DNA of 64,000 nucleotides. Origin: Luidia sarsii. Lineage: Eukaryota > Echinodermata > Asteroidea > Paxillosida > Luidiidae. A program made the position numbers and the translations under genes. The stretch spans positions 10,739,149 to 10,803,148 of the forward strand of contig OX465103.1 of NCBI GenBank assembly GCA_949987565.1. Reading direction: 5' to 3'. Of the stretch, positions 1 through 12,500 are shown one piece after another (within the stretch, counting starts at the first letter, position 1; each line of letters begins with the position of its first letter). The notes under the pieces were generated by a model. The model was given only the letters and a program-made list of their open reading frames with translations, was not told the DNA's origin and made no database searches.

Positions 1-1359
1 TCCATCCCTATCGGTGGAGACTGCCAGCCAAGGCTGACAAATTGAACTGGGAGGGGTGAATAGTCTGAAGCGAGGCATAATCCTCCATTCTTACTGGTGG
101 TAGACTGCCAAACAAAGGCTTACGGGTAAAACTGGGAGGGGTGGCTAGTCTGTAGCATGAGACAAGCCACCATTTCTATAGGGGCATTAGCCTCCACTGT
201 ATTGGTAATAGACTATCAGTGTCGGTTAACAAACTAGAACTTGTGGGATGAGTAGGCATAAACCTTCACTCCAACTGGACTGCAGGCAGGTAAACCACAA
301 GCCTGGTGTTATAAAGCAGACTTATTTAGGGTGGGGGTGACTTGTCTGCAGCTTCAGGCATAAGGTGCCAATCAGTCTGAGGTCCAACAAGGAATATAGA
401 GGTCCTTCTGACCTAAGCAGTGATCATGGAAGGATTTACAGTCCTTATATCAGCACCGGGTGGGATTTTAACCCAGGTCCGTAAAGAAAGGAGTTACCAC
501 CGAGCCAATATGCCAAGTATCTACCTTTTAAGTTTCTAGTTTTCATGTACCTACAAGAACCACAAAAATGCGAAGTCATTTATTTTTCTGTTAATTTGTT
601 TACTACCAGTCTTATTGATTTCCTCTTGAGTAGGTCCCTGGGCATAAACAGTCATTACACCCAGGGGTAAACAGCCACTCAACATACCTGGCAGGATTAT
701 AGCTCATTGGTTTATTGATTAATCAATTAAGATATCGTTGGTAAATGAGGGGGGATCAGGTGAATCAATGCAGCAGGTGGCTGTGACAGCTCAGACTCAT
801 CCATGAATAAATAAGTAGCCCTTTCCAACCTGTTGCTGCATTGAAAGCTGCCTCAACTATGGATCTACCTGCAAATTGTTGCCCGATACTTCTAATTAAT
901 TGCCAACTAACAAGGATCAGGGATTTTAGGATGTTCTGGTGCGGTCTAATGATTGCCCTCCTTGCCAATCAATCCCGGTCAATAATTAAGTGTTGGGTAT
1001 CAGTCCTTGAACACTTAAGAAGCTTCAAGTGGCTGAGAGGTTTAGTCACAACAACAAAACATGACTCTGGTATTCAGTAGGGTCAGGCAATGTCAAAAAA
1101 AACACCTTCCCTGGATCTTTTTTTGGCGGCAAGGTTGGCCAACTGAGAAACTTTTCAGTCAGCTTCTTTTAGTGACCAAAAAATCTTGCAATTTTGTGTT
1201 ATAGTGTTTCAGCGTGGGTTGCATATTTCCCTGTCATTTTTAGTGGCCAGCTAGGCCATTGACCTCACAGTATATGGTGGCCTGCTGCCATTTTCGGAGG
1301 CCATTGGTCGTTAGTTTGATATCAATCCCTGGTTAGTGTGGCTAGCTAGGGCTACTTAC
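1..1359. other. Intron 3 of gene E, repeat-rich, no exon found
   Basis: No exon 4 candidate is seen. Bases 1-375 hold about four diverged tandem units of 80-105 bp sharing a TGGTAGACTGCCA-like stretch and an ACTGGGAGGGGTG-like stretch. Bases 690-1330 contain diffuse AT-rich sequence with short minus and plus open frames of no recognised family. Confidence 0.5.
440..515 (-). repeat. tRNA-derived SINE fragment
   Basis: On the minus strand, GGCTCGGTGG resembles an A box and GGGTTAAAATCCCACC a B box at tRNA-like spacing. The cloverleaf is not intact, so it is a SINE head rather than a tRNA gene. Confidence 0.45.
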
Positions 1360-1484
1360 TGTGCATTCATCGCAGTATTTCTTGTACATGTGCTTGAGGC
1401 CTTGTCTTTGGTTCCTGGTGACTTGCTGTGCCTCTACCACCCAGTCGCACAGATGAATAGTTGGCCCTCTCTCATCAAAGCTCC
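1360..1484 (-). CDS. TIMP: Gene E exon 3
   Basis: 125 nt. Acceptor is CTTCACAG|GGAGC; donor is ACA|GTAAGT. Encodes 15 residues up to LCDW and ends YCDECT, aligning without gaps to genes A, C and D. Confidence 0.87.
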
Positions 1485-4400
1485 CTGTGAAGATTCAGAC
1501 CAGCAAAGAATGCGATTGAAGAATCGGTTGTCCCCGGGGGAGGTGAATGTAGACTTCTAACTCGCTGCAAATCCACAGCTCAAACATCCTCACTCTCTTC
1601 ACTTAATTTCACAGACTTTTCCCAGTTGCATCAAACGTCTTACTCCTTTCCTTACAGAGGGCCTGACATTTTGATCCGAACGGGACCTTTCACGAAGGAA
1701 GAACATCAACAGTCTGCAACATTGTACATGTAATTCTTCTTCCTCAAAAAACTTTGCATTTTTTAGAGGACACGCTGAACTTCTGGCGAGGTCAGAGGTC
1801 TTCCGTCTGGATTTTATTATAAGTTTTTCTGGGTTAGCGGGATTGAGTTGTGGATAGCCAGACCAGATTTGCATGATTTCTTCATTATTGGGGAATTATC
1901 TTTTATCCTGGATAATCCCCCAAATTCCCCAAAGATGTCAAAATCTCAAAGGGAATAGTTTTGGACTTCACTCAGAAACAGAGCACAGTCTTCAAAGTAT
2001 GTGTATCCAAGTTGACCCGGGATTTCATCTGGGATCTTTATTTCGGCAGTCATCTAAAAAAAAAAATGATCCCGCATCCTGTCTTGTCCCCGAGGTTATT
2101 AAACAGAATGGAAAACAGACGTGTCTGTTCAGAGACAGACTTTGTTCAGGCCTGGTCCCGGGTGATTCAGTCACAGAATAGAGACTTGTTGCAACAATGA
2201 TATCTGAACGGATCCGGAAGACAGACCGTGGAATACTGTTTCCGGAATCGGGACCTCAGCTGTTTGTCCTTTTGGCAAGCGTCCCACCCTCAGAGAGTCA
2301 GCTGATGTTACAGAATCTTCTTCAGGTCTCTTAGTCAGAGACGAAGCTCACAGAAGGCAGGTGAAATCCTCAGAGACATTGAAGATGTCAAAATCGACAT
2401 TAATTTGAACTTTGGATGAATAACTGCCAGATCTGTTTCCTCCTCTCAGGGGGAAGCATTTCCAAGGAAGACTTAACCCCAAGGCCATTTTTGGGGAGGG
2501 GGTTTAAGAGCTACAAAAATGAAAAACTGATTGCAGCAGGTGACAGGAATTAGCATTCTCGTAATGGGGTTTAATGACTCATTCACCAAGCCCTTTGTTG
2601 AAATACTGCAAAGTCAGTGACAAATTTGTATTGGTCTCGTTGTCTGTCAAATCCATGTTCCTAGACTGCTTGAGATTAGTTGGATAGGGAAGAAAGAGGT
2701 TTTGCACTCACCTGTGAGAAGATACTTCTTTCCTTCTTCCAGCATGGTAAGACCACACATCCCGCTGTCGGCCGGGCTCATTATGTTGATCTTACTCCTG
2801 GATAAGATCTTCTCCTCCCCCTTGTAGACCTTCTCCACTAGGACGGTGTACCTGAGGCGCAGGGCCCAGGTGTTCCAGGAGTCGATGTCGCCTTCGGAGA
2901 GGAGCCGGAGTGTCTTGGGCGGTTTGGCCATCCTCAGCTTGCCGATGTCCGGGAATCTCCAGGGTGGCTTGGTGGTGGGCGCAGGGGTGGTTGGCTGTGG
3001 TTGGGCAGTAAGCATAGGCTCGTAGGTCTTCCTCAAAACCTTGGCACGGATAACTGCATGAGGAACAGAATGAAATTGAGATGAAGGATTGGAATATATT
3101 TAGAGCTGACCCAAAGACGTTTCTAATCATTTGTGGCAGTTCATTTTCAACAAGAAAACTTTCCGACAAACAAATAATCAAGAAAGAAAATTTTCAAATA
3201 CTCCTATACAACATTTTATACAGTTAACACTTTGTACCATTCAGACATGTTCAGTCTTTCTTTTCTTCAAATCAAGTAAGAGTTTATTTGATTTGTTTTT
3301 CAATTGCATAAAAATGGTCAGAGAAGATGGGGTCTTTTCTGATAAAACAGGTTTCCTGGTCACCCCCCCCCAAAAAAAATGATTGTGACATGAAACAAAT
3401 CTTTGCTGGTGATCATTAGAAAGAAGGAAGCGTGATTCACGGTTTTTCACTTTTTTGGGGGCTCTCCTTGGCAAATTCTGTGCTCATTTTTAGCCTCTCC
3501 TTGTGGTACATCCTCTGACCCTGGTGCAGCCCAGATTCATCATTAGGGAGCCAACTGGTTGTTAGGGACAGCCTTCCAAACAAAGTTGGCATTCACCAAC
3601 GGGCTGGTTGCCAATACAACACCGTGTGTAAGTTACAATCACTCCCTGGCCGAAGAATGCTACACTTAACGCTAGCTTAGTGCGACTCGTTGGGTTTCAT
3701 TAGGGGCATTCTGCAGTCTAGTAACAAAAGGGATTGCTCTTTTGGGTTTCCTATTCACCGACCCTCACTCAAAAAAACCCTGACAATTGGCAAGACCCTT
3801 CCTTACGTCTCTCCTTTATTTACCTTGCTACTAAGGTAATCAGGGTTCCTGGTATTGAAACAATCGGGACTCTGGTGGCACTTGTTAGCAGGTCTTTCAG
3901 GGGTAAAACCTCTTCCTTTTACTTCTAATAACCCTCAGATGAAAGGGCCTCCAATACCTTTCTTTGCTTTAGTATTGTGTTGTATGTTTACTCTACATTT
4001 GCACACGAGGCAGCTATCATGGACCCCTGATATGCCATCAGGTTGTTTAACATTTCCGTAACATCATCCCACTAAAGTCCAAGACACACTGGATTTGTTT
4101 CCAGGACTGATTCCTAGTTGCCCTTTGTTCATATAAGTCAGTCACCTGTGTAGCATCAAGTATTTGATTACAGAATCCTGCACGCTAGTTTCTGTCATCG
4201 GAACCACTTTCTGATCCTTGTCAACTCCAGCTTGGATTCAGTTTTGATACCTGGTAAAGAATTGACTAATTTCTTGGGAAGACTGAGATTTCCTGGGAGC
4301 CTCCATCACCCAAAGTAAATATGTTTAGCTTTCAAGCCTTCTTCTCCACTATCATAACAGTTAATCTTCTTTTTCAAAGAAGGCCAGCTGTTCCTCCGTA

Positions 4401-7400
4401 ATCATATCAATAAAATAAGATAAGTTTCCTGATAGATGTTCCTGCATTGTTTTGGGAATGAACCAGCAGCACAATGCAGTAGCACTCTGATTTAGAATTT
4501 GTCTGTGTGTGTGTAGACCTTGCTTTGGGATTGTCTTTTTGTGTGTGAGTATAGGTCTAAGTGTGTTAATGGGTCTGGTCTTGTAGTTATTGTTTGATTG
4601 TGAGTGATGAAAGATGGCCGTGAATAACAAGAGCATAGGTGGTAGGACCGAGGGGCTGAGTAACCTCCAGGAGAGTTGACCTCTACCTGAAAGGCCGCCG
4701 GTGCTTGGAATGTTAGCTGGGATAGAAAAACAAGGCCAACTTCAGGTAGCAGGTAGTCAAATCCCAACAGCCACATCTCCCCCTCCCCTCTCTCCCTCTC
4801 CCCTCTGCCTCCAAGTCTATTTCTGAAGGAGGGAATGCTGTTTGCTCCGCCACTGTTTGCGGGTTTGTTTTCATCCCGAAAGAAGATTTGAGTCGGGGCA
4901 TTCAGCAGTCAATCAACCTGCCACAGCTAGTCCTGTTCGAGGGTCACATACCCCTCCGTATAGAAAAAAAGAAAAAAAAGACTAGCCTTGTGCTGCGGTT
5001 AAGCGCTTGAAAGAGATGTTGATTTTACAGAAAGTGTGAGGTTTACCACCATTTCTATACTCTGTCTGGATGCAATCTGGTTTGCTCACCCTAATTGTTG
5101 CCATTTATTCTCGGTTTTAGGTTCTGGGGACAGCCTGTGTCCTAAAATAGATCATTTAGCCCCTCAAAGAGGTGATACCTTTGTCAGATTTCATGGGAGT
5201 CAGGAACAGTCAAAGCATCTACTGGCTCATTAACTCAGACGAAAGATTCGCATAGCAGGAGACACGCTCAGTCACTATTATCCATGTGGCCCAAAAATAG
5301 ACAGTCTTTTGGTCGCAATCAAGCAGTCCTCTGTTGTAGATTTTGCGGATTAGGCATCCTCTCACTACCCCGCAGTCTAATTGGAGGAAGATTTTTTGCT
5401 TGAATCAGACCATAATTATATCGGTCTCCGTTTCATGCATTTTTTCAGATTGACAGGAGTAGTTTTATCAATGAAACCATCTTACTCCCAAGCTTAGATA
5501 CAGTTTTGATTGGAAATTAAAGCTTTTCCCTAGATCTGATATGACAGCTTGACTCCTTCACAAGTCAGACAGAGCCTGTCTCAACCAGAAGTGTTTGCCT
5601 AGCAATCAAGACGAGCTGGGTAATTTGAAAGGAGCCAGTTTGACAGATAAATGGAGCAAACCTACAATGAGTCATAATGGCTTGTCAGTCTGATGTAGAG
5701 ACTGCCATTGTGACCAATGATTGCATTTGGAATCATAACGTCCATTGAATTAAAAAAGTCTTCGCAGACGTGGATGTTATGGGGGAAAGGAGGGCAGGAG
5801 GTTGGGATATCTACCAGTGTCTGTCAAAGAGAAATTAGATGGGAAGGTCTAAGGATTAGCAGATCGAAGGATCCTTGATGGATTGAATCTGTCTCACATT
5901 ACTGCACATCAGCATACCTGATTTGACAGAAATTGATAATATCCACATTGAGGGGAAGGAAAATTAAGCCTGGTAAAAATGACAACCTTGAGAAGAATTG
6001 TGAGTGCTTGTGGGCCCCCCCCCCTTCCACCCCTTCTCCATCCTTTCCCCTCCTGACAGGTTGATGTTGTGCTGACATGTCCAAATCCTACCAGGTAGGA
6101 CTGTTTTCATAGCTGGTGGTGTTTTCAGGCAAGCTTTGGGGAAGTTGTCAATTTCGTACTTCTTTGCGCTGACACAGGTGTGGCTGGGGTGGGGACTAGT
6201 CTGCTAGAGCAGTGGACGTCTCTTAGTTCAGCTGCTCATAGCATTTCTTGGGTAAACCCCAGCTCTGTGAGCTGAAGATATTTGCAGATCAGAGTATACC
6301 GGAAGCAGAGTAACTGAAAGTTCCAATCACATCCTAATGAATCATGGATGTTTCGCCAATTGTATATTTCTTTTTTTGGAGGGGGAGGGGGGGGGGGTGA
6401 CTCAACTTCTCCTGTTCCAAAATGTTCCAGAACATGTTCAAAAATATGTTTGCCATGGATGAAATATTAGTCATCATGTGTTCTGTTTCTGTTTCCGAAG
6501 TGGTTGAGTGAAGGGATAATGTGTCAGAAGTGAAAGAAACATCACTAAGTTGAATTTTTAGGTTTAAGAACACTCTTGGAAAGTCCTGTTTTTCATATTT
6601 TTGAGCCAAACCCTCGGTTTTCTTCGGGAATTCCGATCCTGTTTGTCTATAGCTTCTTGCCCCCCTTGGATCCTGTCGTTCCTGACAGACTGTGAGTCTG
6701 ACCAGAGATTGTGGAGCAGTACCATAGATCAGTGCAGCAAACCCTGCACCAACTCCTACACGGGTTGAATAAATATTGATTTCTGTCGTTACAATTTGGC
6801 TTGTTTAGTCAGCTTCTTGTGGATAGGGTGAGGGGGAGGGGGGGGGGAGGATGCGTGGGACCCATCATCACCGGGATGACTTGTCTCAGTCCTTTGAGAC
6901 TGCAATCTTGAGTGCTACCACCAGATTCCAAGGTGTAGTATCACTCAGGGAACAGCAGTGTGCTCTAGCACAATGTCCCCTCTCTCTAGACTGTTTATTC
7001 TAGCTGGGTAGGGAAGACAGATGCAGTTTGCATTGACTCCATGGCAGAAGTTAGCCATCTGTCTCGGCCTTTTCAAGGGGAAGTCAATTTGATTTAGGAT
7101 TATGTTTTTGCATTTTCTTTGGGCTCCATCCAGGGTCCTGCGTAATGCAGCTCACATTTTTGGAAGGGTAGTCTTCTTCTTCTTCTTCTTCTTTTTTTTT
7201 TGTTGGGGGGGGGGGGAGGAATGGTACCTGTACATGATGAAATCTTATCCTCAAAACAAATTGGTTTGGGTCGTTTGGCATCCAATTGGTAGAGGCAATT
7301 GCAGTTCATGGTTGCGAGTGTCTTTATTTCATACTTGTGTTGTGGGCTGATCCGGTAATCAGAGGTGACATATAGAAATTGATCACTGACACGTCCTGTC

Positions 7401-9069
7401 AGATTTCTTCTTTGCTCCCAGGGAAACAAGTGTTCAGATCACTCAGACATCCGGCCTTGATTGGTGCAACGGTTAGGGTCTGTCTTTGGAATCTACAATT
7501 TCAATCGAACATTGGAATTGACTGGGCCGATTCTTAGTCATTTTTTTTTCCTTTGAGGTTTTTTTTTATTTTCAAGATTGTCTGCCTCCACTCTAAGTGA
7601 TCACCCTCTTGCTTCCAAGGTTGGCTCCTTGGCAAGCCAACAAGTCAACATCTCTTGTAAAGTGATCCTATTACAACAACCCTGGTCACAATCTAAGGAC
7701 ACAAATTGTGGAATTCCCACCAGGACTGGACAGCTTACAGACATGACCCTGGAATCCAAAGGTTGCACATGTAGTTTCAAATCCCACTTTAATCATTTAG
7801 GGTGTTTTTTTTTTATTCAGAGCCACCCTCCATCTCGCAAGACATGATATAGATGGTGTCACCACAAACCTTCCACTTTGTACTTCAAATGTAATCATAT
7901 TTTGTTTCAGAAACCTACCTGAACTTCCCTTGTGTATTTCATGATACGTTGAATGCGCAAATAAATATTGGATACATTACAAAATCAGCATAGGAATCAG
8001 TTTAACTTTTTCGGGTTTTTTTTCTTCAAATGTTCCTCAGGCTTCCTCAGGCAATGTCTCCCAAGAAGTGCCAAAGAATGTTTTTCTTAAAACATTTGAA
8101 GCAAACCTTCTGGTTGAATATGTACTTTTTTCTTTTCACCCACAGCCACATAAAAAAGACACGATGTGTGATGACGTTTTGATAAGCATTTATTTGACAA
8201 TTTGTCCCCATTTGCATTTGCAACATTTGCATACTGACAGATGATTTTCAGTAAAAAAAAAAAATTATATAATGTACAGTAGAAATGTTCAGCCTACCCT
8301 AATAAAGCTTTAATTATGATGTATTTCAAAATATTTATGATTTACTTCTTGCTTCTGATAAATCAATTGATTTTAAACTCAAGTAAAATTTTGGGCCTGA
8401 CGTTTCGACCATAGCAGGACCTTTCACTTTCTGCCTCTGAGAAAGGTCTAGCTAGGATTTTTTTTAAAGCGAAAACCCCCTAATTTGTGATATTTGCATT
8501 TTGGTCATTTTAGTCAGTAATCACTAATCAGTTGCCGACATATTTGCATATTAATCAAGTTTTTTTTTCTTCAAAAGCCAATTGAAATGACAAGACATCA
8601 CATTTCACATCACATTCACATCAGCCAGTGTCACTCAGGAATTCATCAGTTAAATTTACTCCTCAGCAAATATGTCTTTTCAAGATCAATGAACAAAGTT
8701 TGTGATATTTGCATTTTGGTCATTTTAGTCAGTAATCACTAATCAGTTGCCGACATATTTGCATATTAATCAAGTATTATTTTTTTTTAAAGCCAATTGA
8801 AATGACAAGACATCACATTTCTCATCACATTCACATCAGCCAGTGTCACTCAGGAATTCATCAGTTTAATTTACTCCTCAGCAAATATGTATTTTCAAGA
8901 TCAATGAACAAAGTTGTAAATCAGTTGTAAATGGCGGCTTACCGAACCCTGCATTGCAGAAATGCTGCTGTGGGTGTCCAGGAGCGCACTGACACCCTTG
9001 CACATTCTGAGACATCTCCAGAACCATCACAAGCATCAAGACTCCCAAGCCAAGTCTCCTCGTATCCAT
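1360..9069 (-). CDS. TIMP: TIMP-like gene E, 3' end off the left edge, long AB loop
   Basis: Visible coding exons are complement(join(1360..1484, 2712..3053, 8943..9069)), 198 residues, phases 1/1/0. No acceptor followed by a cysteine-rich exon 4 (C-x-W motif) could be found between 1 and 1359, so the last exon lies outside. Signal peptide is residues 1-25; Cys1 is residue 26 in CQCAPGHPQQHFC, with Gln at position 2. VIRAKVL (43-49) is canonical, but exon 2 is 342 nt against 213-237 nt in its paralogs. The excess of about 43 residues falls between VIRAK and YKG (119-121), in the AB loop, and starts with a Pro/Thr-rich stretch (58-73) followed by a basic segment. MCGLT is the Cys70 equivalent; exon 3 has LCDW and YCDEC. 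ATG at 9069 has G at -3 and +4; TATAAAA lies about 155 bp upstream. Intron 1 is long (5.9 kb). Nothing suggests inactivation. Confidence 0.88.
2712..3053 (-). CDS. TIMP: Gene E exon 2 with long AB-loop insertion
   Basis: 342 nt. Acceptor is CATGCAG|TTATC; donor is CACAG|GTGAGT. GC content is clearly higher than in the flanking introns, and the insertion is in frame. Confidence 0.9.
3054..8942 (-). other. Intron 1 of gene E
   Basis: 5.9 kb with no supported exon. It contains short G, T and CTT runs (6000-7230), a fragment of the TCTCAC/GGTGTCACC repeat family at 7817-7885, a palindromic-family copy near 8390-8480 and a 215-bp tandem duplication at its 5' end. Confidence 0.6.
8484..8916. repeat. 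Tandem duplication, two units of about 215 bp
   Basis: The unit beginning TTTGTGATATTTGCATTTTG and ending near AACAAAGTT occurs twice back to back (8484-8698 and 8699-8916) with few differences. It lies just inside intron 1 of gene E, about 27 bp from the exon 1 donor. Confidence 0.85.
8943..9069 (-). CDS. TIMP: Gene E exon 1 (signal peptide and CQC N-terminus)
   Basis: 127 nt: 42 residues plus one base. Donor is TTCG|GTAAGC, phase 1. Confidence 0.9.
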
Positions 9070-9220
9070 CTCTCACAAGTTCAAGACTGAATCAAAGAAA
9101 GTCCAAGACGCGGAATCGCAGGAAAATAAAAAATCTCCAGTAGAACTCAAAGGTCGGCAATCGGAACAAGTTGTTTGATCGCCCAAATTCAGCGCAGAGT
9201 AGATCTTTTTGCAATTTTGT

Positions 9221-9227
9221 TTTTATA
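9221..9227 (-). promoter_or_regulatory. TATA box of gene E
   Basis: TATAAAA on the minus strand about 155 bp upstream of the ATG. The spacing resembles that of gene A. Confidence 0.55.
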
Positions 9228-9448
9228 AAGTCGGGGGAAAAAATGGTTGCAGGATTTTGGAGCAGTGAGGTTGGGGCTGGTTGTAAACACGAGTAGCTCC
9301 CGATGGCAATCTGACTACTGCAGGGCCACTACTCCTCTATTTATCCTTGCCTAAGATTGGCCGGCTCTTCTGTTCAGTGCTCACCACCCCCTCTGTGTGA
9401 GTCACCAACAGACCATATAGGCAGAACTGGCAACTGTCAATAACAAAG

Positions 9449-9533
9449 AGGTGAGGGGGGGGGGTGTTCATGGGGGCAGGGGAGTGAGGGGGATGGGGGC
9501 GGGGCTTTCTCTGTAGAGGGGGAGGGACAGGGG
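9449..9533 (+). other. G-rich tract with G-quadruplex potential upstream of gene E
   Basis: Many runs of 4-10 G lie within 85 bp on the plus strand, which is the template strand for gene E, about 230-310 bp upstream of its TATA box. Confidence 0.45.
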
Positions 9534-12500
9534 ACTAGTCAGCCCTGTGAACTCACCCAAGCCTATCAACCACTAATATCCAGTTGTTGTTTTCTCCATT
9601 TCAATGTTTGGAGAGAGTTACTCTTCACCATAGGATTCTGATCCCTCTACACCCTGTATGCACACTGAATTAGATTGGTCTTTTTTGGGTGGTTGTTGTG
9701 AAATTACTACTATTATTATAATCCATCAATGCCCATTGTTGTTGGGCTTTTCAATTTCATATTTTGGGGTTTGGGTGTTACCGGGACTGGGGGGGGGGTT
9801 GCACAATTGATTATTATAAATCATTAATCCCCATTCAAGTGCAGTTGTTGATGTTTGGTGGTTGCTTGGTTTGGTCGCTGTAGCGTTATTGTGTATTATA
9901 AACCCTCAATCTCAATTGGATGTGATATGTTTTGTGTTTGGTAAATTGGTATTGCCTGGGTGTGATTGCAGCCGAATCATGCATGATTACAAAGCTTCAA
10001 TCTCCGTTGAAGTGGAATTCCTCCGCTGCAAAAGTTTCTCCAAGCTCTTAATACAGTTTTGCTCTTGATCAATCATAGCTGGCAAGAATTGACTGTGTTT
10101 ATTTATGAGTCTTTGAATATCTATACCCCGCAATCTTCAGCCTACAAATAGCTGAGTTTTTTTGCAGTCTGAGAGTAATTCTAGGGTGAGTGATAGGTTG
10201 CAGTGAAAACCTGTGGATGGAATGTCGGGTGATGGCAGGACAAGAGAGTATTTGATCACAATTCACAAAACCTTCAGCGAATGTCACCTGGGTCCTTTTG
10301 ATTAAATGTTGGAGCGCCTGCCTGACGTGGCTCTTGAATGAATTTTCCAATTAGTGAGGAGTTTCCTTCCCATCATTCTCTCGCTGGCTATTGGTGCATT
10401 GATTAGTGGCTGCGGTGCGGCAGTGATTCACTTCATTTGTGGAGAAAAGTCATTGTTGGTAAACAAGCGAATCACTGCGTGATCTCAGTGACCATGTCAC
10501 GATTGCTTGAGACAATAATGGCTGGTAGACAGGTATTGAATTTCACCCTGGGTTTAAGAGGAGACTTCCTCTCTGTCTAGCCGGTGGTTTGAACAGGCAT
10601 CAAATGCTTCACATTCCTCTGGACAATTTATGAAAGCTTTCCCAAACCCCTTTTGTAAATATGTGGTCTGCAATTTGACCTCAATAAAAGTGATTATTAC
10701 AAGATGGGAAACAGGCTGCAAGACATTTCAAGGCAATGTACAGGAATCAAAACAAATGCGGTTCAAATACACAATAGATGATACAGTAATTGTTATGTAA
10801 GGATGATTTGTTGTTTTCCGTTCACACTAAATTAATCAATTAAAGGAATCTGATAAGCAACTATATATCTTAAACATTATAACAATGCCAATCCTTGCCA
10901 ATTTATCATTGTCAAAATTTATAACACTAAAGAATTTAGAAGGCCTGAGTACAGGTGGCTCCTATAGCAGGACCTTTCTAATTCTGCTCTTAACCAGGCC
11001 TTCAAGCCTTTTGTGATTTGTATAGTTAGTGTCATTTAAGTCCATGAGAATTTGACACCATTTGTGTATTACTTTAAGTGAAATTGCCGACTCTTCAATA
11101 TCAGTTGAGTATTCCGGGGGAGTCTGTAATCGATATTCCTTCCCTCAACTACAATTCCTCGATGACGTAAACCTGGAACTGAGTCAGCTTACATTTTGTT
11201 TTCCTGTAAATCTGTGAAAATCTGACGCTTGGTTTCCGCCATCCATCAACCTTACAGAGCCTTGATATTACCAGTCATTGACTCCTATACTAGACCTCTA
11301 GAGTATGGCCTTGGCATAGATTAATCTCGAGCAAGAAATTAGAGACTTCCCAAGCACAGCAACCATCTGACCACAAGTCATCTCGGCTTGTCCCACCCAT
11401 TTCCGAGGAAGTCCTGGCAGTTGAAGAACTTGAACTCCAAGATTTCCCGGGGGGGGGGGGGATGGGGCTGAGTTTCAGGAGCTTTTGCTCCCCTTGCTTT
11501 GGCTTGACAATGTTTATGATATTCCATAATGTTGGAAGAGGTCATTTGGGATTTAGAATGTCCGTTGTTGGGAAGATTTTGTCAGCATTATTAATGGCAG
11601 TTCTTGAGAAAATGTTCCCTAGTGTTTCCCTGTCAAAGTGGATGTAGTGTAGACAGGTTTTACAAGCTACCATAAAGCGTAGGTGTTGAAATGCGTCAAA
11701 CAACGTCAAGATGATAAAGATTGGTCACAAGATGTAGAAAGAGGTTTAGTTTGTTGCTTTAATGAACGGTAATCCATTTGTTCCCAGATAACAATCACCA
11801 AGGAGTGATAATTTTATACTTAGAGAAAGATTCTGCTGGATTGATAGCTTGTGGGCAATAAAGAAGTTTGTGACAGTTTGGCATTTACAGTAAATAATCG
11901 GAGAACAAGGACAGACTACTTGGAAAAAAGGATGAGAGAGAATAAATAGCAGAAAGAATGTACTGGATGAAGAGAAGCGATGTCAGATTACACTGAGAGC
12001 AGGAGACGATTGAAATCAAGAATTCTGGCGATAAAGGGAATAGCTGAGGGCAGGATATTAACACATACCAAACAAGGGGGTTGGGGTGTGTCATATTATC
12101 AAGCAGTCCTAAAGACCTCTGCTGATATTGAAATCACCTGATGCGTTTTGTCAGGATACGGCCCCAGAAAGCAATGCAAACTATGCCAAAAATGTTAAAA
12201 CGCCCTGGACTAAGAGATCTTCGCTTTTTCGCACTCTCTCTCTTTTATACCCTAAGAGCTGTAAATGTCCACACATTCTGACTGGGAAGAATGCAGTACC
12301 TGTTGGCTTGGCATTTTATCAAAATGGGCAATAGTGGTATCAGTCAGGGGGAACAGTGGAGTTCTGTATGGGCCCTACCTAACAATACGCACAAAGGCAG
12401 GCTTACTGGTGTGTAACTCTACCCACTAGCGGCCCAGGTGAGCAGGTATTAGAGGGTAGAAAGGAAAGGGGACAATGGGAAGCATGGTGGGTATGTCTGG

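Noticed and set aside
765..968. Minus-strand frame at the position where exon 4 of gene E might lie
   Set aside because: It lacks the cysteine pattern and the C-x-W motif of all other exon 4 sequences. No suitable C-x-W was found anywhere in 1-1350.
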